56,106 bases of DNA from DASZTU01 sp035493835 (GCA_035493835.1 DATJHO010000047.1:1-56106); one strand, 5' to 3'. Numbered from the stretch's first letter, positions 1 to 13,133 are shown. Made by a program: numbers and translations. The notes: generated by a model not told the origin, from the letters alone.

Positions 1-25
1 GGCAGTGATACCGCCCGGCCGGCGC

Positions 26-2002
<1,977 letters not shown>

Positions 2003-2100
2003 TGGCTTCTCCTCAAATAACTGGGGAGGGCCTAAAACGGCCCCCGTCGACGCAGTCACCGGGGCGGCGACGATTATCTAACAACTTGTGCGTGCCATAA

Positions 2101-2118
2101 ATTACAGGTTGATGACAG
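2101..2118 (-). promoter_or_regulatory. candidate Pho box upstream of cpdB
   Basis: On the minus strand this reads CTGTCAT-CAAC-CTGTAAT, two 7-mers spaced by four bases. That is the arrangement of the PhoB-binding Pho box (two CTGTCAT-like units in an 11-base period), with one mismatch in the second unit. A GATAAT hexamer, a possible -10, follows 23 bases downstream towards cpdB. A PhoB site before an exported phosphate-releasing enzyme makes biological sense. Binding is inferred from motif match only. Confidence 0.6.
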
Positions 2119-2223
2119 AAAATTGTCCCCGCCCCTTCGACAACACTTATAGCGGAACGAAGGATGGCCCGAGCCTGTTGACTAGGCTAGCATCGATGGC
2201 GACGCTTTTCGGGAGGCCTCACC

Positions 2224-3147
2224 ATGAAGTGGCAAGGACGCGAAGGCAGCAATAATATCGAGGATCGGCGTGGGGAGGGGGTGCCCGGTGGCGGGTTCGG
2301 TGGCGGGCCATTTGCCCGGGGCGGGGGGATGCGGATCCCCATTGGCCGCCGCGGCGGAGCGGGCGGCCTCATCGGCATCGCCATCCTGCTGGTGATCTGC
2401 CTGGTGCTCGGCATCAATCCGCTGGTGCTGCTCGACAATGGCAGCATGGAGGGGCCGTATACGGGCGGTTACACCCAGACGCTGCCACCACCGGCGCAGA
2501 CCGCCGACCAGCAGCAGTTGGTCAATTTCGTCAGCGTGGTCGTCAAGGACACGGAGAATTTTTGGACCGGCTGGTTCGACAAGCAGGGCCGGAGCTACAC
2601 GCCACCAAAGGTGGTGCTGTTCTCCGACGCGACGCAATCGGGTTGCGGCGTGGCGGAGGCGGCGAGCGGGCCGTTTTACTGTCCTGATGATCGCAAGGTC
2701 TATCTCGACCTCACATTCTACAATCAGCTGCGCCGACAGTTCGGTGCGCCGGGCGATTTCGCCCAGGCCTATGTCGTCGCGCACGAGGTCGGCCATCACG
2801 TGCAGAATCTCCTTGGCATCCTGCCGAAGGTCGAAGCCGCGCGACAGAACATGAGCCCGGACCAGGCCAATGCCGTTTCCGTTCGGCTGGAACTGCAGGC
2901 CGATTGCTATGCCGGCGCCTGGGCCAATTACGAGGGCAAGGAAAAATTCCTGGACAATGGCGATACACAGGAAGCGATCAACGCCGCCAATCAGATCGGC
3001 GACGACACGCTGCAGCAGGCAGCCGGGATGCCGGCGCAACCGCGCACCTATACCCATGGCAGCTCGGCACAGCGGATGAAGTGGTTCCAAGTCGGCCTGA
3101 ACTCGGGCGATCCGGCGGCCTGCGATACGTTCTCGAAGCCGGTCTGA
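2224..3147 (+). CDS. putative neutral zinc metallopeptidase (YpfJ family)
   Basis: A 307-aa membrane-anchored protein of the YpfJ / putative zinc peptidase family. Residues 1-40 are Gly/Arg-rich, residues about 41-62 form one membrane helix (GLIGIAILLVICLVLGI), and the rest is a predicted periplasmic metallopeptidase domain. The HExxH zinc motif is visible as AHEVGHHVQ near residue 182, with a downstream LQADCYAGAWA segment typical of the family. The physiological substrate of this family is not known to me. It starts at an ATG preceded by GGGAGG, and is divergent from cpdB. The family call is strong; proteolytic activity is inferred from the intact motif. Confidence 0.9.
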   Translation: MKWQGREGSNNIEDRRGEGVPGGGFGGGPFARGGGMRIPIGRRGGAGGLIGIAILLVICLVLGINPLVLLDNGSMEGPYTGGYTQTLPPPAQTADQQQLVNFVSVVVKDTENFWTGWFDKQGRSYTPPKVVLFSDATQSGCGVAEAASGPFYCPDDRKVYLDLTFYNQLRRQFGAPGDFAQAYVVAHEVGHHVQNLLGILPKVEAARQNMSPDQANAVSVRLELQADCYAGAWANYEGKEKFLDNGDTQEAINAANQIGDDTLQQAAGMPAQPRTYTHGSSAQRMKWFQVGLNSGDPAACDTFSKPV

Positions 3148-3154
3148 GCGTGTG

Positions 3155-3286
3155 GCCCTGGTGTTTCGACAAGCTCACCATGAGAGCGCGGGTATGATGC
3201 GTTCGAGCGTGGGACCAAGGCCCCCTCACCCCGTCCTGCCGGACGGACCTCTCCCCCTGGGAGAGGGTAGAGTGAGAGGGCCTTGG
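3155..3286. repeat. intergenic repeats, including a GC-rich palindrome
   Basis: At 3165-3183 lies a short element (TTTCGACAAGCTCACCATG) of a type often seen scattered between alphaproteobacterial genes. From 3215 to 3286 follows a hairpin-forming repeat whose outer arms are CCAAGGCCCCCTCAC and GTGAGAGGGCCTTGG, with inner CTCTCCC/GGGAGAG pairs. Related units occur at 3877-3995 and near 22071. I see no gene here; the units resemble REP/BIME-like extragenic palindromes. Confidence 0.7.
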
Positions 3287-3346
3287 CGCTAGGCTCCGGG
3301 CGCGGCAATCTGGGCTTCGGCCTCATTGGAGCTGTCAGGGATTTCC

Positions 3347-3850
3347 ATGAACGAGCAGCCGATTACCGAACATTTCGCCGATGACGGCATGTTCCCCAAT
3401 AGCCGCCTGCCGCTGCTGATCTATCGCGCTGCGATCGCCCCGGAGCGCGCAACGCCGCAGGGGATGGAGGCGCTGTTCGAGGAAAACGGCTGGCCGCCGC
3501 AATGGCGGTCGGGCATCTACCCCTTCCACCACTACCACTCGACCGCGCACGAGGTTTTGGGCATCGCGCGCGGCAAGGCCCATCTTGCGTTGGGCGGGCC
3601 TAAGGGACGTGAGTTCGATGTGTCGGCCGGCGACGTGATCGTCATTCCAGCCGGCGTCGCCCACAGGCGGCTGTCATCAAGCAGCGATTTTCTGGTCGTC
3701 GGCGGCTATCCGCCGGGGCAGGATTGGGATCTGCTCAAGGGCGAGCCGGGCGAACGCCCGACGGCGGACGGGAACATCGCCAGGGTGCCGGTGCCCGAAA
3801 CCGATCCGGTCGGGGGCAGGGAGGGGGCGCTGCCGCGGCTGTGGCGGTGA
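3347..3850 (+). CDS. cupin-domain protein
   Basis: A 167-aa single-domain cupin of unassigned function. The first cupin motif is visible around HYHSTAHEVLGIARG (metal-ligand histidines and glutamate) and the second around GDVIVIPAGVAHRRL, so the beta-barrel with a metal site looks intact. The frame can be opened at TTG 3326, but ATG 3347 sits seven bases behind a TCAGGG ribosome site and matches a normal cupin N terminus. It stands alone between repeat elements, so neighbours give no clue to substrate. Related proteins are often annotated only as cupin-domain proteins. Confidence 0.85.
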   Translation: MNEQPITEHFADDGMFPNSRLPLLIYRAAIAPERATPQGMEALFEENGWPPQWRSGIYPFHHYHSTAHEVLGIARGKAHLALGGPKGREFDVSAGDVIVIPAGVAHRRLSSSSDFLVVGGYPPGQDWDLLKGEPGERPTADGNIARVPVPETDPVGGREGALPRLWR

Positions 3851-3876
3851 GCCCCGAAGGAGCTAGCAGCATGGAG

Positions 3877-3995
3877 CCAAGGCCCCCTCACCCCACCCTC
3901 TCCCCCCAGGGGAGAGGGTACCTTGTGGGACGGCCCCGCGCTTCTTCTCCCTCGGGGGAGAGGTCGGTCCGGTAGGACCGGGTGAGGGGGCCTTG
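3877..3995. repeat. GC-rich palindromic repeat (double unit)
   Basis: Outer arms CCAAGGCCCCCTCACC and GGTGAGGGGGCCTTG enclose two inner hairpins, CCCTCTCCCC/GGGGAGAGGG and CTCCCTCGGGGGAG, plus CGGTCCGGTAGGACCG. It is the same family as 3215-3286. It lies between convergent cupin and carA genes and may help terminate both, but there is no clear T-tract. Confidence 0.7.
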
Positions 3996-4032
3996 CCCAC
4001 CGATGTCGCAATGACGGTGCTTGGTGCCCCAA

Positions 4033-5235
4033 TCACCGCGCCTGCTGGTTTTCCGGCTTCTCCGGCAGGCCCTTCTGGAGGCGCACCTGGTTGAGGAAGC
4101 GCGTGAAGAGATAGTGGCTGTCGTGCGGGCCCGGCGAGGCTTCGGGGTGGTATTGCACCGAAAAGATCGGCTTCCCCTCGACCTTGAGGCCGGCATTGGA
4201 GCCATCAAATAGCGAGACGTGGGTCTCGGTCACCCCGGCTGGTAGGCTTTCGGTATCCACGGCAAAGCCGTGGTTCATCGAGGTGATCTCCACCTTGCCG
4301 GTGGTCAGGTCCTTGACCGGATGGTTGGCGCCATGATGGCCCTGGTGCATCTTGCTGGTGGTGCCGCCAAGCGCGATGCCGAGCATCTGGTGGCCGAGGC
4401 AGATGCCGAACATCGGCTTGCCGGTTTCCATCAGCTTCTTGATCGTCGGCACGGCATATTTGCCGGTTGCCGCCGGATCGCCCGGGCCGTTCGAGAGAAA
4501 AATTCCATCCGGATTGTGCGCCATCACGTCGGAGGCACTCGCGGTCGCGGGCACCACCGTCACTCGCGCGCCCTGGGCGGCAAGGCTCCTGAGGATATTG
4601 CGCTTGGCGCCGAAATCGATGGCGACGATATGGAATTCCGGGTCTTCCAGCTTGCCGTAGCCTTCGTTCCACTGCCAGCGGGTCTGGTCCCAGTGATACG
4701 TCTGGGCAGTGGACACTTCCTTGGCGAGGTCGAGACCGACGAGGCCCGGGAAGGCGTTAAGCTCGGCCATGATGGAAGGCTCGTGGAAATAGCCATCCGG
4801 GGAATGCGCGATGACGCCGTCCGGCATGCCGTGCTCGCGGATGCGCGCCGTGAGCGCGCGGGTATCGATGCCGGTGATGCCCACGATGTTGCGCTTCTTC
4901 AGCCAGGCATCGAGCTTTTCAGCGGCGCGATAATTGGCAGGATTGGTGATGTCGGCCTTGAGCACCACCCCGCGGACGCCCGAGAGCGCGGCCATGTTGA
5001 CCGTCTCGATGTCCTCGTCATTGGTGCCGACATTGCCGATATGCGGGAAGGTGAAGGTGACGATCTGCCCGGCATAGGAGGGGTCGGTCAGGATTTCCTG
5101 ATAACCCGTCATGGCGGTGTTGAAACAGACCTCGCCGGCCGCATGGCCGATGGCGCCGATACCTCGGCCTTCGAGGCGCGTCCCATCCCTCAGGATCAGA
5201 AGCGCGGTCGCGGGCGTGGGTTGCCAGCCGGTCAT
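4033..5235 (-). CDS. carA: carbamoyl-phosphate synthase small (glutaminase) subunit
   Basis: The 400-aa glutaminase subunit of carbamoyl-phosphate synthetase. It releases ammonia from glutamine and channels it to CarB for carbamoyl phosphate, the precursor of arginine and pyrimidines. The N-terminal CPSase small-chain domain (FNTAMTGYQEILTDPSY) is followed by a class I glutamine amidotransferase domain with the catalytic Cys in MFGICLGHQMLG and the His/Glu pair in QYHPEASPGP. The open frame extends to 5304, but the ATG at 5235 has GGAGA nine bases upstream and gives the standard N terminus. carB is not in this window. It is divergent from yqeY, with 133 bases between. Confidence 0.97.
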   Translation of the reverse strand: MTGWQPTPATALLILRDGTRLEGRGIGAIGHAAGEVCFNTAMTGYQEILTDPSYAGQIVTFTFPHIGNVGTNDEDIETVNMAALSGVRGVVLKADITNPANYRAAEKLDAWLKKRNIVGITGIDTRALTARIREHGMPDGVIAHSPDGYFHEPSIMAELNAFPGLVGLDLAKEVSTAQTYHWDQTRWQWNEGYGKLEDPEFHIVAIDFGAKRNILRSLAAQGARVTVVPATASASDVMAHNPDGIFLSNGPGDPAATGKYAVPTIKKLMETGKPMFGICLGHQMLGIALGGTTSKMHQGHHGANHPVKDLTTGKVEITSMNHGFAVDTESLPAGVTETHVSLFDGSNAGLKVEGKPIFSVQYHPEASPGPHDSHYLFTRFLNQVRLQKGLPEKPENQQAR

Positions 5236-5368
5236 GGCGGGTCTCCAAAGATTAGCGGTTGTCGGTTGAACCGTCCTCCTAGAGCGGAGGCCGCCGCGAC
5301 GCAAGTGGCGGCGTCGCGATTAAACGCTATATGGAGGAGTAAAATTCACCGACAAGGGGACATGTGCC

Positions 5369-5818
5369 ATGCGCGAAGAGATCAGCGAAGGCCTGAAGAC
5401 GGCGCTCAAGGCCCGCGATCAGCGGCGGACGACGACGCTGCGCGCCATCAATGCGGCCATCAAGGACCGCGACATTGCGGTCCGGACCGAAAACCGCGGT
5501 CCCATCACCAATGACGAGATCATCGCCATCATCCAGAAGATGGTGAAGCAGCGCGAGGAAAGCTTCGGGATCTATGCCGAGGCCGGCCGGCAGGATCTGG
5601 CGACGGTCGAAAAGGAGGAGATCGACATCCTCAACGAATTCCTGCCCAAGGGGCTTTCCGAAGAGGAGGTCGACGCGGCGATCAAGGCGGCCGTCGAAAA
5701 GACCGGCGCCGTCGGCGGCAAGGACATGGGCAAGGTGATCGCCAGCCTCAAGGCGGACTATCCGGGCCGTATCGATTTCGGCAAGGCGGCGGGGAAGGTA
5801 AAGGCGGCGCTGGGGTAG
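5369..5818 (+). CDS. yqeY: GatB/YqeY domain protein
   Basis: A 149-aa stand-alone YqeY-domain protein, the domain also found at the C terminus of the GatB amidotransferase subunit, where it contacts tRNA. The motif NDEIIAIIQKMVKQREES and the C-terminal KVKAAL helix match the family at full length. In alphaproteobacteria yqeY commonly precedes dnaG and rpoD, as here, although a DUF308 gene intervenes. A role in tRNA or translation quality control is an inference from the domain, not established. AAGGGG before the ATG serves as the ribosome site. Confidence 0.92.
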   Translation: MREEISEGLKTALKARDQRRTTTLRAINAAIKDRDIAVRTENRGPITNDEIIAIIQKMVKQREESFGIYAEAGRQDLATVEKEEIDILNEFLPKGLSEEEVDAAIKAAVEKTGAVGGKDMGKVIASLKADYPGRIDFGKAAGKVKAALG

Positions 5819-5867
5819 TTTTCGGCCTCCGCGGACGGCTTGTGGAGAGCCCCGAACTCAGCCGAAC

Positions 5868-5910
5868 ATCCTCCCCCTTGCGGGAGGGCTGGGGCGGGGG
5901 TTCTTCTCCA
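5868..5910. repeat. short GC-rich palindromic repeat
   Basis: CCTCCCCCTTGCGGGAGGG forms a compact hairpin and is followed by TGGGGCGGGGGTTCTTCTCC. It belongs to the same general class of extragenic GC-rich repeat as 3877-3995 and 22071-22157, in a 189-base gap between yqeY and the DUF308 gene. Confidence 0.55.
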
Positions 5911-6007
5911 GACGGGCTGATCTCCGTCCTAACCCGCCGACGCGCTGGTAAATTCCTTGCCCAAATGGCAAGCTCACCAGCGGGAAGCCAGCAAGCGGGA
6001 GGGCGGT

Positions 6008-6565
6008 ATGGCGGACACGGTGACGAGAATGCGCATGAGTTCGGCCCTGACGGCGCTCCGGGGCGTGCTGATGCTGCTGGCGGGGCTTTATGCGATCTTC
6101 TTTCCGGGGCTGGCGCTCACCTGGCTGGTGGTGCTGGGCGGTGCGTTGTTTCTCATCGACGGCGTCCTGGGGCTGTGGAGCCTCACCTTCGGCCACGCCA
6201 AGACCGGCAATTTCTGGTTCGATATCGTCCGCAATGTCCTCGCCGTGATCGCCGGCGTGCTGATCCTGCTGAGCCCGCTGCTGGCGACGATCTTCACGAC
6301 GATTTTCCTGGTCTATGTGATCGGCATCCAGGCCATCATCGTCGGGGTGATGGAGCTGGTCATGGTGTTCCGCGCCCGGCAGGTGTTTGCCCATATCTGG
6401 CCGGTGCTGCTGTCGGGCATTCTCTACGTGCTGTTCGGCCTGCTGCTGCTGTTCTTCCCGCTATCGAGCGCGCTTGGCCTCGTCACCTTGGGCGGTGTGC
6501 TGGCGATCATTTTCGCCATCGGCCTCTTTGGACTGGCCTGGAGGCTGCATAAGGCCGGGATGTAA
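6008..6565 (+). CDS. DUF308 / HdeD-family membrane protein
   Basis: A 185-aa integral membrane protein with about six hydrophobic helices starting with ALRGVLMLLAGLYAIFFPG, typical of the DUF308/HdeD family. HdeD of enterobacteria is linked to acid resistance, but the biochemical role of the family is unknown. The frame opens at ATG 5957, yet ATG 6008 follows GCGGGAGGGCGGT, an excellent ribosome site, and removes a non-conserved leader. It sits between yqeY and dnaG, an unusual insertion into the macromolecular-synthesis gene order. Confidence 0.85.
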   Translation: MADTVTRMRMSSALTALRGVLMLLAGLYAIFFPGLALTWLVVLGGALFLIDGVLGLWSLTFGHAKTGNFWFDIVRNVLAVIAGVLILLSPLLATIFTTIFLVYVIGIQAIIVGVMELVMVFRARQVFAHIWPVLLSGILYVLFGLLLLFFPLSSALGLVTLGGVLAIIFAIGLFGLAWRLHKAGM

Positions 6566-6654
6566 GTGCCGGTCGATTGCCAGGGCTGAGATGCTGGCTT
6601 ATGCAAGCGGCGGCTCTATCGCCGGTCGCCCCGGGGCGCTAGAGGTGACAACCC

Positions 6655-8598
6655 ATGCGCTTTAACGACGGCTTCCTAGACGAGATCCGACAGCGCCTGC
6701 CGATCTCGCAGGTGGTGGGCGAGCACGTCATCTGGGACAAGCGCAAGAGCCAGCCGCAGAGAGGCGATTTCTGGGCCTGTTGCCCGTTCCATGGCGAAAA
6801 GAGCCCGAGCTTTCATGCCGATGACCGGCGCGGGATCTATCACTGCTTCGGCTGCGGCGTTACCGGCGACCATTTTCGGTTTTTGACCGAAAAGGCCGGG
6901 ATGAGCTTTCCCGAGGCGGTGGAAAGGCTCGCTGGAATGGCCGGCGTGCCGATGCCGGCGCGCGACGAGCGGGAGGAGGCGCGGCAGGAGGCCCGGCGCT
7001 CGCTCTATGACGTCATGGAACTGGCGACCCAGTATTTTGAGGCTGCGCTGAGCCACAACATCGGGGCGCGGGCGCGCGGCTATCTGTTCGAGCGTGGCGT
7101 GACCCCGCAATCGCAGACCCGCTTCCGCATCGGCTTTGCCCCGGACAGCCGCAATGGGCTCAAGGAGCACCTTGCGGCCAACGGCGTCTCGGCGCAGGAG
7201 ATGATCGATACCGGGCTTGTCATCGCCGGCGAGGATATCCCGGTGCCCTATGACCGGTTCCGCAACCGGGTGATGTTCCCGATTGCCGATTTCCGCGGCC
7301 GCATCATTGCCTTCGGTGGCCGGGCGCTCTCGGCCGACGTGCCGGCGAAGTATCTCAATTCGCCGGAGACGGAACTCTTCAAGAAGCGCATGACCCTCTA
7401 CAACGGGCAGACCGCCCGCACGGCGGCCCGTGACGGCAGGCCGGTGATCGTGGTGGAAGGCTATCTCGACGTGATCACCGCGGTGATGGCGGGGTTCGAG
7501 GGTACGGTTGCCCCGCTCGGCACGGCGCTGACCGAGGAGCATCTGCAGCTCCTCTGGCGGATGACCGAGAACCCGGTGCTCTGTTTTGACGGTGACGGCG
7601 CGGGCTTGCGCGCCGCGGAGCGTGCGGCCGAACTTGTGCTGCCGCTGCTCAAGCCGGGGCAGACGGTCAGGATCGCAACACTTCCCGAAGGGCTCGATCC
7701 GGACGAAATCATCCTGCAACAGGGGCGCGATGCCTTTGCGGCGGTGATCGAGCGCGCGCGGCCGCTCAGCGAAATGATCTGGGCGATGGAGACGCGCGGC
7801 GTCGTGCCGGAGACGCCGGAGGCGCGGGCGGCGCTCGAGATGCGGCTCAGGGAACGGGCCAATTCGATCGCCGACCAGTCTGTGAAGCGGCATTATCTGC
7901 AGGCATTTGAAGAAAAACTTCAGGCATTATTTGCCCCCATCCGGGGCGGGCGGTTCGAAGGACGGGGCAGGGGCGGCGACCGCAATTCCTACAAGGGACG
8001 CGGCGGCTACCAGCAGACCAGCCGAGGCACGCCAAGGTTGGTCGTCAGCGACACGCTGCGCAATTCCAGGCTGCTCAAGCCGGGTCTTTCGCACGATGCC
8101 ACGCCGCGGGAGGCCGCGATCATTGTGAGCCTCGTCAATTTTCCGGCGCTGGCTGAAAGCCGGATGGAGGCGCTGGCCGAGCTGGAACTGACGATGCCGA
8201 GTGCCCGGCAAGTGCTCACGGCCCTGCTCGACATCGTCACAATGGACCACGAGATCGACGGAAAACAGCTTGCCGAGGCGCTGGGGGGCCGGGGGTTCGG
8301 CGAGGCGCTCGAGCGCATGCGGGTGACGCTTCAGCGCCAGGGCGTGTGGCAAACGGCCGCTGAAATCGCTGAAATCGATGCCGAAACCGGCCTTAAGCAC
8401 GCGCTGGCCTTGCATTACAAATCTGTTCAACTAAATAGGGACCTGAAGGCAGCGGAACTGGCGCTCGGTGCAGACCTGAGCGAGGAGTCGTTCGAAAAGC
8501 TGCGAGACATTCAGAACCAGATTACCACCGTCGATGGCACAGAGGCATTGATCGAGGGGTTCGGTTCGCTGTCGGGGCGCGGCACGCGGAGCCTCTAG
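6655..8598 (+). CDS. dnaG: DNA primase
   Basis: The 647-aa replicative primase that makes RNA primers at the fork and binds DnaB helicase through its C terminus. The N-terminal zinc-binding domain is visible in CPFHGEKSPSF and HCFGCGVTGDHF. The catalytic core holds the TOPRIM motifs EGYLDVI and FDGDGAG (about residues 265-310), with the basic KYLNSPET motif upstream. A low-complexity RGGRFEGRGRGGDRN linker near residue 425 separates the core from the helicase-interaction domain. GAGGTG lies seven bases before the ATG. It precedes rpoD by 172 bases, the conserved bacterial order. Confidence 0.98.
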   Translation: MRFNDGFLDEIRQRLPISQVVGEHVIWDKRKSQPQRGDFWACCPFHGEKSPSFHADDRRGIYHCFGCGVTGDHFRFLTEKAGMSFPEAVERLAGMAGVPMPARDEREEARQEARRSLYDVMELATQYFEAALSHNIGARARGYLFERGVTPQSQTRFRIGFAPDSRNGLKEHLAANGVSAQEMIDTGLVIAGEDIPVPYDRFRNRVMFPIADFRGRIIAFGGRALSADVPAKYLNSPETELFKKRMTLYNGQTARTAARDGRPVIVVEGYLDVITAVMAGFEGTVAPLGTALTEEHLQLLWRMTENPVLCFDGDGAGLRAAERAAELVLPLLKPGQTVRIATLPEGLDPDEIILQQGRDAFAAVIERARPLSEMIWAMETRGVVPETPEARAALEMRLRERANSIADQSVKRHYLQAFEEKLQALFAPIRGGRFEGRGRGGDRNSYKGRGGYQQTSRGTPRLVVSDTLRNSRLLKPGLSHDATPREAAIIVSLVNFPALAESRMEALAELELTMPSARQVLTALLDIVTMDHEIDGKQLAEALGGRGFGEALERMRVTLQRQGVWQTAAEIAEIDAETGLKHALALHYKSVQLNRDLKAAELALGADLSEESFEKLRDIQNQITTVDGTEALIEGFGSLSGRGTRSL

Positions 8599-8770
8599 GG
8601 AGGCAGCGTGAGCGTTTTTTGCGCGTCGCGTGACGAGCTTCGGCAGCGAATGTGGCGGCCTGAGGGAGATAGGCTGCTGAATCTCTTTACGTTGTCTTGA
8701 ACCGTCCCATTTATCAGACTTTTGGCGCCCGGCCGTTATTTCAGTTTTCCGGGCCCCGCGGAGCGACAGC

Positions 8771-10828
<2,058 letters not shown>

Positions 10829-10835
10829 TTGGGTA

Positions 10836-10869
10836 AAGAATGGGGAGCCTCGGCTCCCCATTCTTCTTT
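10836..10869 (+). terminator. rho-independent terminator after rpoD
   Basis: A perfect 13-bp stem (AAGAATGGGGAGC pairing with GCTCCCCATTCTT) closes on a CTCG tetraloop and runs into CTTTC, eight bases after the rpoD stop. The T-tract is short but the stem is very stable. It also lies just past the end of the convergent gene at 10893, so it may act in both directions. Confidence 0.85.
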
Positions 10870-10892
10870 CGGCGCCTGCTGCCGCCTCGCCC

Positions 10893-11870
10893 TTATGCCC
10901 CCGCGGGCTCGGCGAGCCGGGCGGACAAGTTGGCCTGTCGCCGCGCAAACCATTCGAGCGTCAGCTTCACGCCCTGCTCATAGTCGATCTTGCAGGCCCA
11001 GTCCGGAAACAACCTGCGGGCGAGCGTCAGGTCAGGCCGGCGGTTGCTCGGATCCTGCGGTGCCGGGGCCACGTGTCTGATGCTGGTTCCGGGCACGAGG
11101 CTCGCCACGTAGCGGGCGATGTCGATCACCGGGATTTCACGGTCATTGCCAATGTTGACCGGCCCGACCTGGCCGAGGTCGTCGCCCCAAAACAGCCGGG
11201 TCAGCCCCCCGAGGATATCCTCGACGTAGCCCCAGCTGCGCGATTGCAGCCCCTCGCCATAGATCGTGATCGGGCTCCCGTTCAATGCGTCGGAGATAAA
11301 GTTGGAAACCGCCCTCCCGTCATCCGCGCGGGTTCGCGGGCCGTAGACGTTGAAGAGCCTGGCGACGCGGACGTCCATGCCATGGACGCGCTGGCATTCG
11401 AACAGGAACGCTTCGGTGCAGCGCTTGGATTCGTCGTAGGACGAGCGCGGCCCCGTGCAGTCCACCGAGCCGCGGTAGCTTTCGGGCTGGGGCGACACCA
11501 GCGGATCGCCATACACCTCCGAGGTGGAGGTGTAGCAGAACCTGCCTCAGGGCTTCAGCAACTCCCGCAGCCGGAAGGCGCCGATGATATTGGCGGAGAT
11601 CGTGCGGGTCGGGTCTGCCGAATACCAGCTCGGCGAGGCCGGCGAGGCGAGGTGATAAATCTCGTCGAACATCATATCGGTCAGGAACCGTTCGATGTCG
11701 CTGTGAACGATTTTGACCCGCGGATCCTCAAGGTAGGCCTCGTTGTCACGGCTGCCGGTCCAGAGATTGTCGACGATGACGAGCTTGCCGATGTCGTCGC
11801 GCCCCAGCAGCGCATTGGCAAAGTGCGAACCGAGAAACCCGAGCCCGCCGGCAACGATTGCTGTTTTCAT
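10893..11870 (-). pseudogene. UDP-glucuronate decarboxylase (UDP-xylose synthase)-like gene with one in-frame TGA
   Basis: An NAD-dependent SDR epimerase/dehydratase of the UDP-glucuronic acid decarboxylase type, which would make UDP-xylose for glycan synthesis. The first 107 codons carry the Rossmann motif GGLGFLGSH and the family motif YHLASPASPSWY. A TGA at 11549-11547 then interrupts the frame. The next codons continue in the same frame without any shift (RFCYTSTSEVYGDP, then catalytic SYDESK and RLFNVYGPR) to a normal end at 325 codons. So a single base change, probably from GGA or CGA, explains the break. Restart at GTG 11516 would yield only the C-terminal part without the NAD-binding loop. 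A sequencing error is an alternative. The start codon overlaps the upstream GT2 stop as ATGA. Confidence 0.85.
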
Positions 11871-12997
11871 TTTGCTAGACCGCTGCTGCTCTTGGAGGCG
11901 AGGTCCGCATGGACTGCTGGCACCCGCATCGGTTGGCGCTCGCGTCTTCGATCACCGAGCCATTTGTAGATCGCCAGCCAGATGCGGGAGGAGATTGTTG
12001 GAGACCCCCTGAGCACCGAGGTCGGATCGAGTTCATCAAAGCGGGTCGGTTGCCGCTTTTTGCGGTGCCAGAGCCGACGCAGTCCCGTCCTGTCGTAAAC
12101 CCGACCCGCAATGACGACGGGCAGGTAAAACGGGACCAGGGGGTTGCGAGCCGTCTCGCGTGCGAACTCGCCCAGCGCCGCGGACCATTGGCCGCTCTTG
12201 GCAAGGCGGAACACGAAGAGCGCGCAAGCGCGGGCCTGCGGCCACCAGAATGCGAGGCGTGGCACGTCGGCAGCGTAGGCCTCAACCTCGCGTATCGCCA
12301 GCACGTTGGAGCGCGCCATCTGCAGATAGTCGGACGACATGTTCGCCGGGATGTTGCGATAGCCGATCAGATAGAGCGGGACGCAGAGGAACTTGTATTT
12401 GTGGGCGGCCTTGAGCTGGAACAGCCAGTCCTCGTAGCCTTGGGCCGTTTGGTCCCGCAAGGCGAAGGAGTAGCCGCCGATTTCCCGGGCGATGCTGGTC
12501 CGAACGGTGATGCCACTGCCATTGCCCACGAAATTTTCGACGAGGTGGGGATAGAAGATGTCGCCCTCGGTCCCCGAGCAATATTGGCGCGCCCCTACCT
12601 CATCCCCGTCGTTTATCCTTACGAAGGGTGAGTAGACCACCCCTATATCCTCGCCCGCCGTCTCGAACGCGGCAAGGTGCTTTTCCAGCCTTGCCGGGTG
12701 CCAGAGATCGTCGGCGTCGAGGGGGGCGATAAAGGCGGCGCGAGCGGCTGCAATGCCTGTATTCCTGGCCCGGGCCACGCCGCCATTGGGCTGGCGAATG
12801 AGCCGGATGCGGTTGTCGCGCATGGCCGCAAGCTGGACAATGTAGGCGGTATCATCGACAGAACCATCGTCGACGACAATTATCTCGATGTCTTCAACGG
12901 TTTGAAATTGTGCAGACTGAAGTGTTTTATTTATCCACTGGGCGGCATTGAAGGAGGGAATAACAACGGAAACCCTCGGCGTGTTTTGGTCTTGCAT
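11867..12997 (-). CDS. family 2 glycosyltransferase
   Basis: A 376-aa inverting GT-A glycosyltransferase with the classical family 2 N terminus: VSVVIPSFNAAQWI, then IIVVDDGSVDDT, then the DADD metal/nucleotide motif in IAPLDADDLWHP. No membrane helices are evident, so it should act at the cytoplasmic face on a lipid-linked acceptor. The donor sugar cannot be told from sequence. ATG 12997 is preferred to the upstream 13030 start. Its stop overlaps the start of the UDP-xylose-synthase-like gene (ATGA), so the two were co-translated, which hints that the donor could be UDP-xylose or a related sugar. Confidence 0.9.
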   Translation of the reverse strand: MQDQNTPRVSVVIPSFNAAQWINKTLQSAQFQTVEDIEIIVVDDGSVDDTAYIVQLAAMRDNRIRLIRQPNGGVARARNTGIAAARAAFIAPLDADDLWHPARLEKHLAAFETAGEDIGVVYSPFVRINDGDEVGARQYCSGTEGDIFYPHLVENFVGNGSGITVRTSIAREIGGYSFALRDQTAQGYEDWLFQLKAAHKYKFLCVPLYLIGYRNIPANMSSDYLQMARSNVLAIREVEAYAADVPRLAFWWPQARACALFVFRLAKSGQWSAALGEFARETARNPLVPFYLPVVIAGRVYDRTGLRRLWHRKKRQPTRFDELDPTSVLRGSPTISSRIWLAIYKWLGDRRRERQPMRVPAVHADLASKSSSGLAK

Positions 12998-13133
12998 CCG
13001 GTATCCATATTCTCTCGATTCACTGAGCACTATAGGCCGGTGGCTGCAAAGACTTAAGGAATGATATAGTAAATTATCGGACCTTGATCGATTTGCAAGA
13101 GTTAGGAAGCTAATAGATTCGGGCTAAAATGGG

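Noticed and set aside
6627..6638. perfect palindrome CGCCCCGGGGCG before dnaG
   Set aside because: Too short and too GC-rich in this genome to be more than chance; no terminator features.
8599..8770. CTTGAA followed by CCCATTTA (8695-8707) upstream of rpoD, like a sigma-32 promoter
   Set aside because: The two elements are only four bases apart, whereas a heat-shock promoter needs about 11-16.
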